Assembly (NCBI RefSeq): GCF_000146065.2
Contig: NC_020449.1
Location: 1,898,654 to 1,962,653 of the forward strand
Direction: 5' to 3'
Source: Candidatus Cloacimonas acidaminovorans str. Evry
GTDB lineage: Bacteria; Cloacimonadota; Cloacimonadia; Cloacimonadales; Cloacimonadaceae
Length of the DNA stretch: 64,000 nt
The notes beneath the pieces were generated by a model, which saw nothing but the letters and a program-made list of their open reading frames with translations, did no database searches and was not told the origin of the DNA. The stretch's first letter is position 1, and every line of letters begins with the position of its first letter. A program made the position numbers and the translations under genes. Shown here in pieces: positions 28,544 to 37,800 of the stretch.

Positions 28544-29959
28544 ATGAATAATATGAGTATAAAAAAGATGCGCAACATAGATAAAAAGCAGAAACATAGT
28601 CGTCTTAGAATTAGTTTTCAGACCTCTGTAACAGAAGGTATTTTTGCTCAGATTTACGGAAACCTGTCTGCAATCGGTTCTTCCTTTATTGTAAAGCTGA
28701 TGGTAATTTTGGGTGCTTCACCAATGCACTACAGTTTATTAAGCGCTATAGGACAGGTTTCTGCTCTTTGGCAACCTTTGGGAATAGCTATTACTCATAA
28801 ACTGAAGGAACGTAAATCTGCCTGTATTAAAATTACTGCTATAGGCAGGTTTTTGACCATTTTTTTAGGGCTGTCTTTGCTGTTTAATAATCATTTACAG
28901 GGAATCTGGTTTGTGCTTATACTGCTATTTTTTAGTGCAGGTTTACAATCTTTGGGAGCAAATATCTGGATTGCCTGGATAAGTGATTTGATTCCTCTTT
29001 CCATTCGGGGACGCTTTTTCTCCAGGCGCAATCAAATTTTGATTGGAATAGGATTGATAGTAAGTTACATAGTCAGTTTTCATATAGACCTTTTTGAATC
29101 CGCCAAAGGTGCTTTCAAACTTGGCTACATAAAGCTTTTGAGAGCAGAGAAATTCTTTCTTCCTCAAAATCAGCCCTTGTTTTTAGCCGGGGTTTTTGTG
29201 TTTGCTTCTCTTATTGGTTTAATTGGTTTATTTTTTCTAAACCGTCAACCTGAAAGACCCTTGCGTCCTGTTCCTGAACAGCGTTTACGGGAGCGTTATT
29301 CAGCTCCCTTTAAGGATAAAAACTTCCGTCTGCTTTCCGTTTTTGGTATTTGGTGGATGTTAGCCATTGGTGTAGGCAGTCCTTTTTGGGGACCTTTTAT
29401 GATGAAGAAACTTTCTATGAGTTTGTTTGAAATCCAAATCTATAATACTTTGAGTGTGTTTTCCTCACTTTTATCTTATCAATTCTGGGGTCGCTTTATA
29501 GATAAAAATGGCAATAAAACAGCTATGCAGATTTGTATTGCCTTGGGAGGATTAAATCCTATGTTGTGGCTTTTTACCAGTGCTGGAAACTATTCCATTT
29601 TGTGGCTGGAAGCACTAAGTTCGGGTTTTATGTGGGCTGGAGCAGGAATTATAACTACCAATTTTATTCTTTCCGTAGCTGAAAAAGGGAAAGAACAGGT
29701 TTATTCGGGAATTTACGGAGCCATAACCGGTTTGGCAATGATGTTTTCAACCCTTGCCTGTGGTATTTTTTATCCTTCCTCACTCACAATTGGTAAAAAG
29801 ATTTTAGAACCGGAACAGGTGATTTTCGGTGTAGGTGGAATTATGCGTTGGCTAAGTTTTATTCCTTTGTTTTTTGTGGTGGAAAAAAGGACTGTACCTC
29901 TTCCTCAAGCATTAGTTTCTCTTTTCCAGAAAAAAACGAATAGGTCGCTTAAGAAATAA
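28544..29959 (+). CDS. Major facilitator superfamily transporter
   Basis: The 471-aa product has about 11-12 hydrophobic segments, with the MFS loop between helices 2 and 3 degenerate (GIAITHKLKERKSACIKIT). A second-half loop, GRFIDKNGNKTAMQICIALGG, matches the G-x-x-x-D-x-x-G-x-(K/R) pattern. IPLSIRGRFFSRRNQILIG is typical of a bacterial MFS group without a known substrate. A basic N-terminal tail precedes the first helix. No Shine-Dalgarno is seen at 28544 or at the next in-frame ATG (28553), so the exact start is unsure. It converges on the next gene with a 9-base gap. Confidence 0.82.
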   Translation: MNNMSIKKMRNIDKKQKHSRLRISFQTSVTEGIFAQIYGNLSAIGSSFIVKLMVILGASPMHYSLLSAIGQVSALWQPLGIAITHKLKERKSACIKITAIGRFLTIFLGLSLLFNNHLQGIWFVLILLFFSAGLQSLGANIWIAWISDLIPLSIRGRFFSRRNQILIGIGLIVSYIVSFHIDLFESAKGAFKLGYIKLLRAEKFFLPQNQPLFLAGVFVFASLIGLIGLFFLNRQPERPLRPVPEQRLRERYSAPFKDKNFRLLSVFGIWWMLAIGVGSPFWGPFMMKKLSMSLFEIQIYNTLSVFSSLLSYQFWGRFIDKNGNKTAMQICIALGGLNPMLWLFTSAGNYSILWLEALSSGFMWAGAGIITTNFILSVAEKGKEQVYSGIYGAITGLAMMFSTLACGIFYPSSLTIGKKILEPEQVIFGVGGIMRWLSFIPLFFVVEKRTVPLPQALVSLFQKKTNRSLKK

Positions 29960-29968
29960 TTGAACGAT

Positions 29969-30616
29969 TTACTCTTCTATGTCAGGAGGAGGGACAGTTT
30001 GTTCTTCATAAGGAGCTTCAATTATTACCTGAGGTGCTTCTTCTACTCTGATTTCATGATAGAAAATTGCATTAGCAGTGTAAATGTAACTGCCCAACCA
30101 CAGGAAACCTATGCCGAACGATAAGACACTAAGTAATATCCAACCAATAAAAGAAAGCTCCAGCAAAAAAAGGTCTGTTTTATGACCTCTCATCATTTCT
30201 TTGCGGGCTTTAATTGCTTCATTGGCTGAAAGATTTGGATTATCCGCCATTATGAAAAAAGTCATTGCATAGGAAAATGAGGCAATGATTCCAGGAATAA
30301 TCAAAAGTAAAGACCACAAAAACACATAAATGAAGATTAATAATCCTGCCGTTAAACTACGAGTAAAATCCTTAAAACCTGCAAATATCATTTCTACACT
30401 AATTTCTTCACCGCGAACCAGTTTGAGAAAAATAATTGCCATTCCCAACGCTAAAGGTCCTGAAATAAGGAGAGAAACAACCGAACCAAGATAAGGAATG
30501 GCAGAAACTCCTAAATTAATAATCGCTAAAATAAGAAATATCAAAGCACAGGGATTGTTCCATTTCCCTTTTAAATACTCTCTGGCATTATAACGAATTT
30601 CATTATAGGTTAGCAT
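29969..30616 (-). CDS. DUF975-family membrane protein
   Basis: I choose the ATG at 30616, which has GAGG five bases upstream; a GTG six bases earlier overlaps that site. The 215-aa product has six hydrophobic segments and the DUF975 landmarks YNEIRYNAREYLKGKW at the N-terminus, AGFKDFTRSLTAGLL, and PNLSANEAIKARKEMMRGHK before the last pair of helices. The C-terminal tail is acidic and proline-rich. Family function is unknown. Confidence 0.8.
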   Translation of the reverse strand: MLTYNEIRYNAREYLKGKWNNPCALIFLILAIINLGVSAIPYLGSVVSLLISGPLALGMAIIFLKLVRGEEISVEMIFAGFKDFTRSLTAGLLIFIYVFLWSLLLIIPGIIASFSYAMTFFIMADNPNLSANEAIKARKEMMRGHKTDLFLLELSFIGWILLSVLSFGIGFLWLGSYIYTANAIFYHEIRVEEAPQVIIEAPYEEQTVPPPDIEE

Positions 30617-30730
30617 AATCACCTCACTATTTTCTTTTCTTTATCCTTTTTTGTAGAGGCAACTTAAGTCAAGTTATTTTTTGGAGTATGACAAAAAATG
30701 TAACCGCTCACAAATATCACAGATTACACA

Positions 30731-30941
30731 GATAAAAATAATTGTTTCCCGCAGATTTCGCAGCCCAAAAATAAGGATTCCGAATTTGTTCTTAGTTCTT
30801 CGCTAATAATAAAAAATAACGCGCAAAAAACAAATCCAATTAATCCAGTCAATTCATTTATCTGTGTTCTCTTATTCAATCAACGAAAAAAACTTTGCAC
30901 TCCCGCACTACGAACTAAGAACTATAAAATCACCCTCTCAT
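30731..30941 (+). repeat. Long direct repeat at the downstream side of the accessory operon
   Basis: This matches 41685-41925 in the same orientation, about 90% or better by eye, except for a ~29-base expansion of the GCAGATTACACAG unit in the other copy. Inside are perfect inverted arms GTTCTTAGTTC and GAACTAAGAAC about 140 bases apart, so the unit may itself be a dispersed hairpin element. Confidence 0.9.
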
Positions 30942-31016
30942 AAAACTATTTTAAAGATATGCTATTATCTAATAAAAATCATAATTAAAAGAAGATATTA
31001 AGTCCTTTAACTATCC

Positions 31017-31213
31017 CTATTCTTTAGGATGAGTCCTAAACCATTCATTAACCCTATTTTGCACCTCTTGCTTTTGTTGATATGTCAGTTGATTTTCTAT
31101 ACTTTTTACCTCTTGTTCTGCATCAGTATAACCATTTCTGGAAGCAATTAGATACCAATAATAAGCTTCCTTATAGTTTTGTATTACTTCTTCTCCATTT
31201 TTGAGGTGTCCTG
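31017..31213 (-). pseudogene. 3' remnant of a Sel1-repeat protein gene
   Basis: On the minus strand a frame reads about 60 codons to a TAG at 31017-31019. It encodes a Sel1/TPR-like repeat (NYKEAYYWYLIASRNGYTDA) and a charged tail ending NEWFRTHPKE. No start codon or ribosome-binding site precedes it. The frame is cut near 31204, where TGTCCTGAAAATAGCGGAC begins, followed by AAGGAGAAAGGA and ATG GAT AAA GAT TAA on the plus strand. This looks like the end of an insertion sequence with a truncated first gene, though that part is uncertain. Confidence 0.6.
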
Positions 31214-31332
31214 AAAATAGCGGACTAAAATTAAGGAGAAAGGAATGGATAAAGATTAAGTAGGGTTATTCTCATATATTGATGGCAAATTTAGAATATG
31301 AATTACTATTTAACTTATTTGCCTGCTAAATT

Positions 31333-32088
31333 TTAAATGGCTTTTCCATTATTAGTAATGAAATTTGTGTCATCAGAAGAGAAACAAACTAAAGAATTAT
31401 ATTTAACATCATACAAATTTGTGCTATTCATAAGGGCCCAGATTCCGAGTTTCTCAGCTTTTGCTTGAGCTGCTAATTTTCTAAAATAATGCAACTGTTC
31501 AAAGGAATACTTTTCATACTCCTGACTGAAACCCATTCTCATCATCTGAGCATTAACAAAAAGATTATCAGAAAAACGGTAGACATAGGCTAATAATCTG
31601 CCGAATTTATCCAGATGCATTGACTTTTCATTAAAATGGTCCAGTTGCAGATAGATAAATTGATTTAGAATTAATGAGCTAAGATAATCTTTCGCTTGAT
31701 TGGCAAGATTTCTTAAAATAGGATTTTTTTCATTCATTTCAGGAGTGTCTATGCCTATCAATCTTACTCTAATTTCATGCGTGCCATCAGAAATAGTTAT
31801 AGTATCACCATCATAGATTTTTATAACTTTAAATTTTGCCTTCTGAAGTTCAGTATTATTTAAAACAAAAATCTGATTTAAGGAATAACTGCCACTTTTA
31901 ATCACTTTTTGAGAATCAAGAATAGATTGTGCTTGAGGTTGTTTATAGATAGCAATTTTATTCTGATCGGAAGAGTTATGAGTTTTACAAGAACAAACCA
32001 GCAAAAGGGAAAAAATTAAAAATAGTTCAATTAATCTTTGAGGATTCATCAAAATATTAAAATGAAAAGGTATTTTAGATTTATACAT
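31333..32088 (-). CDS. Thermonuclease-family (SNase) lipoprotein
   Basis: The 251-aa product has an N-terminal lipoprotein signal (hydrophobic FLIFSLLLV, lipobox VCSC). It then has a staphylococcal-nuclease domain from about residue 85: KVIKIYDGDTITI, RVRLIGIDTPEMNE (carrying the equivalents of catalytic Arg35 and Glu43 of S. aureus nuclease), and KFGRLLAYVYR (equivalent of Arg87). The C-terminal helix is AQAKAEKLGIWA. It should be an active Ca-dependent DNA/RNA nuclease tethered outside the inner membrane. It is the last gene of the accessory operon, seven bases after the MotB-like gene. Start: ATG at 32088 or 32049, neither with a clear ribosome-binding site; coupling to the gene before is likely. 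Confidence 0.85.
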   Translation of the reverse strand: MYKSKIPFHFNILMNPQRLIELFLIFSLLLVCSCKTHNSSDQNKIAIYKQPQAQSILDSQKVIKSGSYSLNQIFVLNNTELQKAKFKVIKIYDGDTITISDGTHEIRVRLIGIDTPEMNEKNPILRNLANQAKDYLSSLILNQFIYLQLDHFNEKSMHLDKFGRLLAYVYRFSDNLFVNAQMMRMGFSQEYEKYSFEQLHYFRKLAAQAKAEKLGIWALMNSTNLYDVKYNSLVCFSSDDTNFITNNGKAI

Positions 32089-32095
32089 TATCTAT

Positions 32096-32701
32096 TTATT
32101 TAGACATTATCTGTTGCATTGTTCCGATAAATTTGGGGACAATTCTTATTACTACTCGCCTATTTTTCTTATTAATGGTATTATCAGGTGTCGGCACTGC
32201 CAATTTTGATTCTCCAAAAGCAGCTGGAATCAAATCTATATCTGGATCTCTAAAAAAGTCATCTTCTTTAAATTCCTTAATCAAACTCAGTGAACGATCT
32301 AAAGATAATTTATAATTATAATTTTTATCTCCAACGGTATCTGTATGTCCTTCTATAATTATGCAATATCTTTTTTTTCTATCTCCTACCTGCATATAAT
32401 TTTTAAGCTTTTTTCTGAATTGCCGGATTTTAGGAAGATTATCACTTTTTAGTTCGCTTTTATCAAACTCAAAAAGAATATCGGCTGGTATAATTATTTC
32501 ATTATTTTCTTGATTTAATTCCAAATCAAGAGATTTAAACATTGATTTGAAATCATCAATATCTTTTTGATCTGCCTCTACTCTTTTGCTATAATTAAAA
32601 TAGAAGATAGAAAATAAAATGAAGAAAATAAAGAATAAAGAAGAAAAAATGTCAGCAAAACTGGGCCAATAATTTAACTCATCTCGATTGTCTGATTTCA
32701 T
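32096..32701 (-). CDS. ZorB/MotB-like protein: single TM plus OmpA-type peptidoglycan-binding domain
   Basis: The 201-aa product has a short cytoplasmic start and one TM segment (about residues 16-36). An aspartate sits at the membrane edge (FADIFSSLFFIFF, Asp17), the place of the proton-carrying Asp of MotB and ZorB. An OmpA-like domain follows: FEFDKSELKSD (about 77-87), IIIEGHTDTVGD (115-125) and NRRVVIRI (180-187). In MotB, PomB, TolR and ZorB this protein pairs with a MotA/ExbB-type channel and anchors it to peptidoglycan. Here its ATG overlaps the stop of the MotA-like gene by four bases, strong evidence that the two form one complex. Confidence 0.88.
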   Translation of the reverse strand: MKSDNRDELNYWPSFADIFSSLFFIFFILFSIFYFNYSKRVEADQKDIDDFKSMFKSLDLELNQENNEIIIPADILFEFDKSELKSDNLPKIRQFRKKLKNYMQVGDRKKRYCIIIEGHTDTVGDKNYNYKLSLDRSLSLIKEFKEDDFFRDPDIDLIPAAFGESKLAVPTPDNTINKKNRRVVIRIVPKFIGTMQQIMSK

Positions 32702-34242
32702 CTTTTATGTTTCCTGTTGTTTTTCTTCTTTCTAATGAAGCCAAAAACTCTTAGGGAATCAATTTCTTGATTAAACCGATTAAGATTTTCTTCCAGAGAA
32801 CGAGAATACTTTATCATAGAATCAATCATAGCATTATTCTTCTCTGCAATAGCATTAAGTTGTGATATAGATTCAGGGTCATAATAATAAAAATCTATCT
32901 TTTCTTTTTTAGGAATTGTTTGACCAAAAAGAGTTCTTAATTCCCGATCATAATCTTTAAAACTCGTTGTCATAGTTTCACTAAATATCTGAGAGCTACT
33001 GATGAACTCAGTTAAAAGTTTATCTAAATTCTCTTTAAAATTGTCAAATTCTCGGGTAACGCTATGCACGTTATCACCTACAGAACTAAAAGTATCAAGC
33101 TTATTATTCAAGGCAGTTAGATAATTCTGGACTGAACTGGTATAGGATGGAATAATATTAATGTTTTCCAGGAGTTTTTTCATCTCATTAATAATCCCTT
33201 CATTTACTCTGGTAATTTCCTCTTGCTTTTTAATGATATTATTCAAGGGTTCATTCATTTCTCCTATATTAGTCTTCATCTCAGAACCCAAATTAACGAA
33301 TTCATTTAAGTTCTCAGTAGCAAGTTTAATACTTTGTTCCATAGAAGAACTTGCATCTTTTAACTTTTCTGTGATATCGGAATATGAATTAATTTGTTGT
33401 GCTTGTTGATTTGATATCAGTTTAATTGTTTCATAATCTTGATTTAACCGAGTAGCAATATCTTCCATAGATTTAAGAGTTTCTTCATTTGTTTGCTTCT
33501 GATTTTCAATAAGGGGCTGAAAATTGTTGATAAATCCAATTAGTTTCTCATCTAAACTGTTAACAAATTTATTTATGGTATTATTTAGTCTCATTACTGT
33601 TTTAGCAAAACGGTCTTCTGTGGATTTAGGTGATATATAAGGAATATAATCTACTACCAGAGCTTTCATAGCGCTATCAATTACTTCATCCGATATATTT
33701 CTTTCCTTTCCAAAATACGATTTTAATAAAAAAGCACAGATTAAAGCACATAAGCTGCTGGAAAAAGCAAGACCAGCTGAAAAAAGGAGGGGAATAATAC
33801 TTTCGGCTAAAATAAAACTATCTGGATTTATATTCTTTAATTGACTTATGTTGTGTCCAGTTGCACATACACCTATTATAATACCCAGAAAAGTTCCCAT
33901 TAGTCCAATGATTGGTAATTGATTCATTATAGAGTTTATATTATAAAAAGCAGTGTTCGTCTTTGAAATTAGTAATTCTTTAAAGTTTTCCACATCTATT
34001 TGTTGACCTGTTTGAGCACAGGTAGCAAGATAATCTAAAGCTGGATATTTTCTTTCTTCTTCACTCAGATTAATAAATAAATCCTCATTTTTTGCTTTGA
34101 TAACTTCTCTTGTACTATTTATCAATATATTCTCAGATCTTATGATCTTAAATGTTTTATTTCGATTATATATAGATAGTCCGATTTCAATAATAATAAA
34201 AACTATTATAAAAAATAATGTTAAAACAATGGTAGAATTCAT
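32698..34242 (-). CDS. ZorA/MotA-like proton-channel protein with long coiled-coil tail
   Basis: The 514-aa product has a TM segment at residues 4-23 and two more at about 109-127 and 147-173. The MotA/TolQ/ExbB signature is present: MNQLPIIGLMGTFLGIIIG and IIPLLFSAGLAFSSSLCALI. The remaining 300 residues are a polar, heptad-rich helical tail (about 205-480; for example INKFVNSLDEKLIGFINNF and MEDIATRLNQDYETIK) with a very basic C-terminus RKKKNNRKHKR. A MotA-like membrane unit with a long cytoplasmic coiled coil is the hallmark of ZorA of the Zorya phage-defence system. Unlike Zorya, no zorC, zorD or zorE follows. It is nine bases from the preceding gene and overlaps the MotB-like gene. Confidence 0.85.
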   Translation of the reverse strand: MNSTIVLTLFFIIVFIIIEIGLSIYNRNKTFKIIRSENILINSTREVIKAKNEDLFINLSEEERKYPALDYLATCAQTGQQIDVENFKELLISKTNTAFYNINSIMNQLPIIGLMGTFLGIIIGVCATGHNISQLKNINPDSFILAESIIPLLFSAGLAFSSSLCALICAFLLKSYFGKERNISDEVIDSAMKALVVDYIPYISPKSTEDRFAKTVMRLNNTINKFVNSLDEKLIGFINNFQPLIENQKQTNEETLKSMEDIATRLNQDYETIKLISNQQAQQINSYSDITEKLKDASSSMEQSIKLATENLNEFVNLGSEMKTNIGEMNEPLNNIIKKQEEITRVNEGIINEMKKLLENINIIPSYTSSVQNYLTALNNKLDTFSSVGDNVHSVTREFDNFKENLDKLLTEFISSSQIFSETMTTSFKDYDRELRTLFGQTIPKKEKIDFYYYDPESISQLNAIAEKNNAMIDSMIKYSRSLEENLNRFNQEIDSLRVFGFIRKKKNNRKHKR

Positions 34243-34251
34243 TATTTCTCC

Positions 34252-34860
34252 TTATTTTATTGATATTTCACCTTTTGCTCGGAATATATAGTAATTTCCC
34301 TGTTTTTCATATATAGGATTTTTCTTCAATACTATTTGGTCATTTATCTGAATATTAGCAGGGAAATCAATAATTTCCCTATATAACCTCATTGTATCAT
34401 TGATATTTTCCTTATAAAGATTATCCAGATGTAAAAGATATTTTGTCCCATCTTTAATTAGATAAAGACCTTTGGGATTGCTAACTGGTTCAAGTTTTTT
34501 TAATCCTTCTTCAGATCTCCAAACCCAGATTCTATTATCTTGATTTGGTTCTTCTTTTGGAGGAAGAATTTCAATTGGCGGATTAATCATATTCTGTGGT
34601 TCAGATTTATTGATATGGTTTAATTGATTCAATCTATTTTCCAGTTGCTTAACTCGATCTTCAAGTTCCTCAATTTTTTCCAATTTACCTCTAATTGAAT
34701 TGAGCATTGAATAAAGTTTCTGGATTTGTTCATCATCACTACTATGTCTATGATGTTCTTTGGCAGTTTCCAGATCCTCCAATTTTTTACGAAATTTAAT
34801 AATAATCCAAGCTAAAACAGCACCTTCTAAAATTACTAAAATTAAAATTACCCATCTCAT
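34252..34860 (-). CDS. Membrane-anchored coiled-coil protein of the accessory operon
   Basis: The 202-aa product begins with one TM helix (about residues 2-22). A charged coiled coil follows (about 23-85, including LEKIEELEDRVKQLENRLNQLN), then a proline-rich linker (about 90-108). A C-terminal globular domain of predicted beta structure (IWVWRSEEGLKKLEPV ... GNYYIFRAKGEISIK) completes it. No known family recognised. Its position between the Hsp70/actin-like ATPase and the ZorA-like channel suggests a linker between cytoplasmic ATPase and membrane complex; a GrpE-like exchange role is conceivable but unsupported by motif. Confidence 0.8.
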   Translation of the reverse strand: MRWVILILVILEGAVLAWIIIKFRKKLEDLETAKEHHRHSSDDEQIQKLYSMLNSIRGKLEKIEELEDRVKQLENRLNQLNHINKSEPQNMINPPIEILPPKEEPNQDNRIWVWRSEEGLKKLEPVSNPKGLYLIKDGTKYLLHLDNLYKENINDTMRLYREIIDFPANIQINDQIVLKKNPIYEKQGNYYIFRAKGEISIK

Positions 34861-34879
34861 TTTCTATTATATCCTAATT

Positions 34880-37800
34880 CTATTGATTTTTTGAAAGATA
34901 ACGATGTAATCTATTAATTGTAATCTGCATTCCAAGAATAAATACTGAGCTGGAAATAGAATTATAATTTTTAATATTATCTTCTATAACTCCTCTCAAT
35001 TCACCAATGAACTTACCCCCATCGCCAATTAATATATTTTTTATACTTTCAAGATTAGATAAAGCACTATTATTTTTCAATCTATCCCTATAAAGATTAC
35101 TTTTTGCGAGTACCTCAAAGAAGGTGTTATGGAACTTGACTATTTCAGATTTATTTTGGTCCAGATGTATATTATGTCCATTCTGTAAAATTAGTTCATT
35201 AAATTCATCTATTGTCATATTAGAGAGGTCAGAGTTCGCTTCAATAAATACTTTTTCCGCAATTATTTGTTTTTTACTTGCTTCTTTTGCTCTGAGTTCT
35301 TCATTACCTCTACAAAGTCCTATGGCTACTTCTCTTTTCTTATCCTGAGCAGAAGAAGTGTGAATTTCTACCTCTTTATCAAAAGAGATAGCTTTTTTAA
35401 TTACTTGTTTATAAATCTCTTGTTCCTGTTCATCTATTTTATCCACTGCTCCACTGCTCCAGCAGGCAAATCGTGAACCATTACCAGCCAGGTATAGGTT
35501 GATTTTTTTGATATTATCCATATCAATTGCTCTACTCTGGATTCCAATTTCATATAGTAGTGCACTATAGAAATAGAGAATTATAAAGCGAATTTTATAG
35601 AAAGAATCTGACCTTGCAAGATTACTCAATGTGGTTTCATCTAATGAATATAGAATATAATTCAACTGATTTTGAAACCCTTTAATATTTTGAAAAATAT
35701 CTCTTTTAGTAGAAGGTAAATTAATGACGGCGTCATAAATTATTGAATATATTACATTATCTTTTTCAAATCCAACCAGATTCATTCCAGCCCAGAGAGA
35801 ACTGTAGAGCATATGGATTTGACCATCTTGCCAGATAGAAATATCAGATGAACCGCCTCCTGTATCAATAATTATTGAGATATCTGGAGTGTTACGAGGA
35901 AGAATTCCTTTATGGTCAAAATATAGTAAAGCAGCTTTACTTTCATCCGTAATTTTATATCCTTCTCCTACTAATTCACGCCACATTTTTTTATAATCAT
36001 TGATTAAAGTTTCAGAAAAAGATTTAGGAAAAGCCCAGTGATATTCTACTTTTTTTAAATCAACTCCTCGTTTAATTAATTCATACTTTAACAAGAGCAG
36101 TAATATCCTGAGATATTCTTTTGATGCTTGTTGTTTTATTAATTGAGGTGCCCATTTTAAATTGGTTTGTTGAACATAAGTTTTTTTAATTGTCCTTCCA
36201 TCTAAATCATAATTGAAAAATCCAACATCATCTTTAGAGAAAGCAATAGAGGTATTTAATAATGCTTTATAAGAATCAGTATCACCTTCAATTAATATCA
36301 TAGAAGGAAGAGGCATATCAACAGATTGATTATTATGAATCTCACTTAGTGAATTAGGTAAGAAATATTGTTTTAAATAATTATAAATCAAATTAGGAAT
36401 TTGTTCTCTTCCTAATTCTGGTTCAGAAAATCTTATGAGGGTGATAAAATCATTATCATTCAGATTTTTACCTGAAAATTCAGAACTATATTTCAGCACT
36501 TCTGGCTCGGAATTATCAATTGTAATAGCAATATTAGTATGGGAAGTTCCAAAATCAATACCAACTTTTGCAGATTTTTCCGGATTCATTACTGTGGTCA
36601 GGAATTTATGATTGAGAATTAATAAACCCTTACCATTGGAAGCAATATCAGAAATCACAATATAAGTAGGAAGTTTTTCTAATTGGAATATTTCTATTTT
36701 ATCAGCTTTGCGAGATCTCTCATAATTTATATCTTTAAAATCCTGGTCTTTAAACTCCAGAGGCACCATTTCTTCCTGATTTATACCATCTTTGTATCTT
36801 TTCCCATAAACAAAAGCATAATAGCTATCTTTCCAGTTTTCAGGATGTAGTGGAGGCCAAATCATTATATGTGGAAGAGGTGTATCAATATCCCGGTCAT
36901 CATAATTTATAATACGATTTTCTTTGCTATTAGTTAAGTCTTGAAAATAATCCCGTTTAATTTCTATATAATCTCCATTCTGGATAGGAATTTTTAATGT
37001 AACTCTAACTGTTTTATCACTTATTTCTTGGATGCTTAACATATCCTGTACATCATCATAGTTAAAATAGGAGAAAAATGTATCAGTTAGAGGAAGTGCA
37101 TATTTCATATCGCTGCTATCTTTGTAAGAACCGAGTATAAGTCTATTATTATTGAGCCGATATTTATACTTAACCAGAACCGGTTGGAAAAAATCTTCTT
37201 GGGGTAATATCCAGGGATATTTTATGTTTTCACCTGGCAGAAAATCTCTGTTGCTATCTTTTAATTCTTCATATTTGAAATCTTGTAGATAGTTATAACC
37301 ATTGTAATACTCACTACCATATAAACTTTTGGAAGTGTCAATAACCAGAGGGGGTATTTCATTTTCCTTAAGATGTTTCAACAGATATGAACTGGATATT
37401 CTTTTTATATTAATTTTTTCCAGCAGGTTTGACAGAGAGGATTCCAAGAGAAAATCACAAGTAAGTAAAATGTCCTCCTTTAACGATTCTTTTAAACTTT
37501 CTGCACATATACCTTCATCATCAGATAAAGCTTTAACTAAATCAGGATAGTTTCCATCTTTTCGTAGTTTAGTGAGAAAGTTAGAATTTATCCATCTTTG
37601 AAAATCCTGTGGACGTTCTTTAAGAGGGACAGGTTTTTCTCTAAAATATCTTGGGAAAACTATATTACCTTCTTTATGCTTTAAATTCATAGGTGTGAAT
37701 AAAAGAGAAAAGGGACTGGTTCCTGCTAAAACGAATTTATCATTTGAATCTCTGCTGGCAATTAATAAACCAATGCTGACAACATCATTTATCTTTAGTT

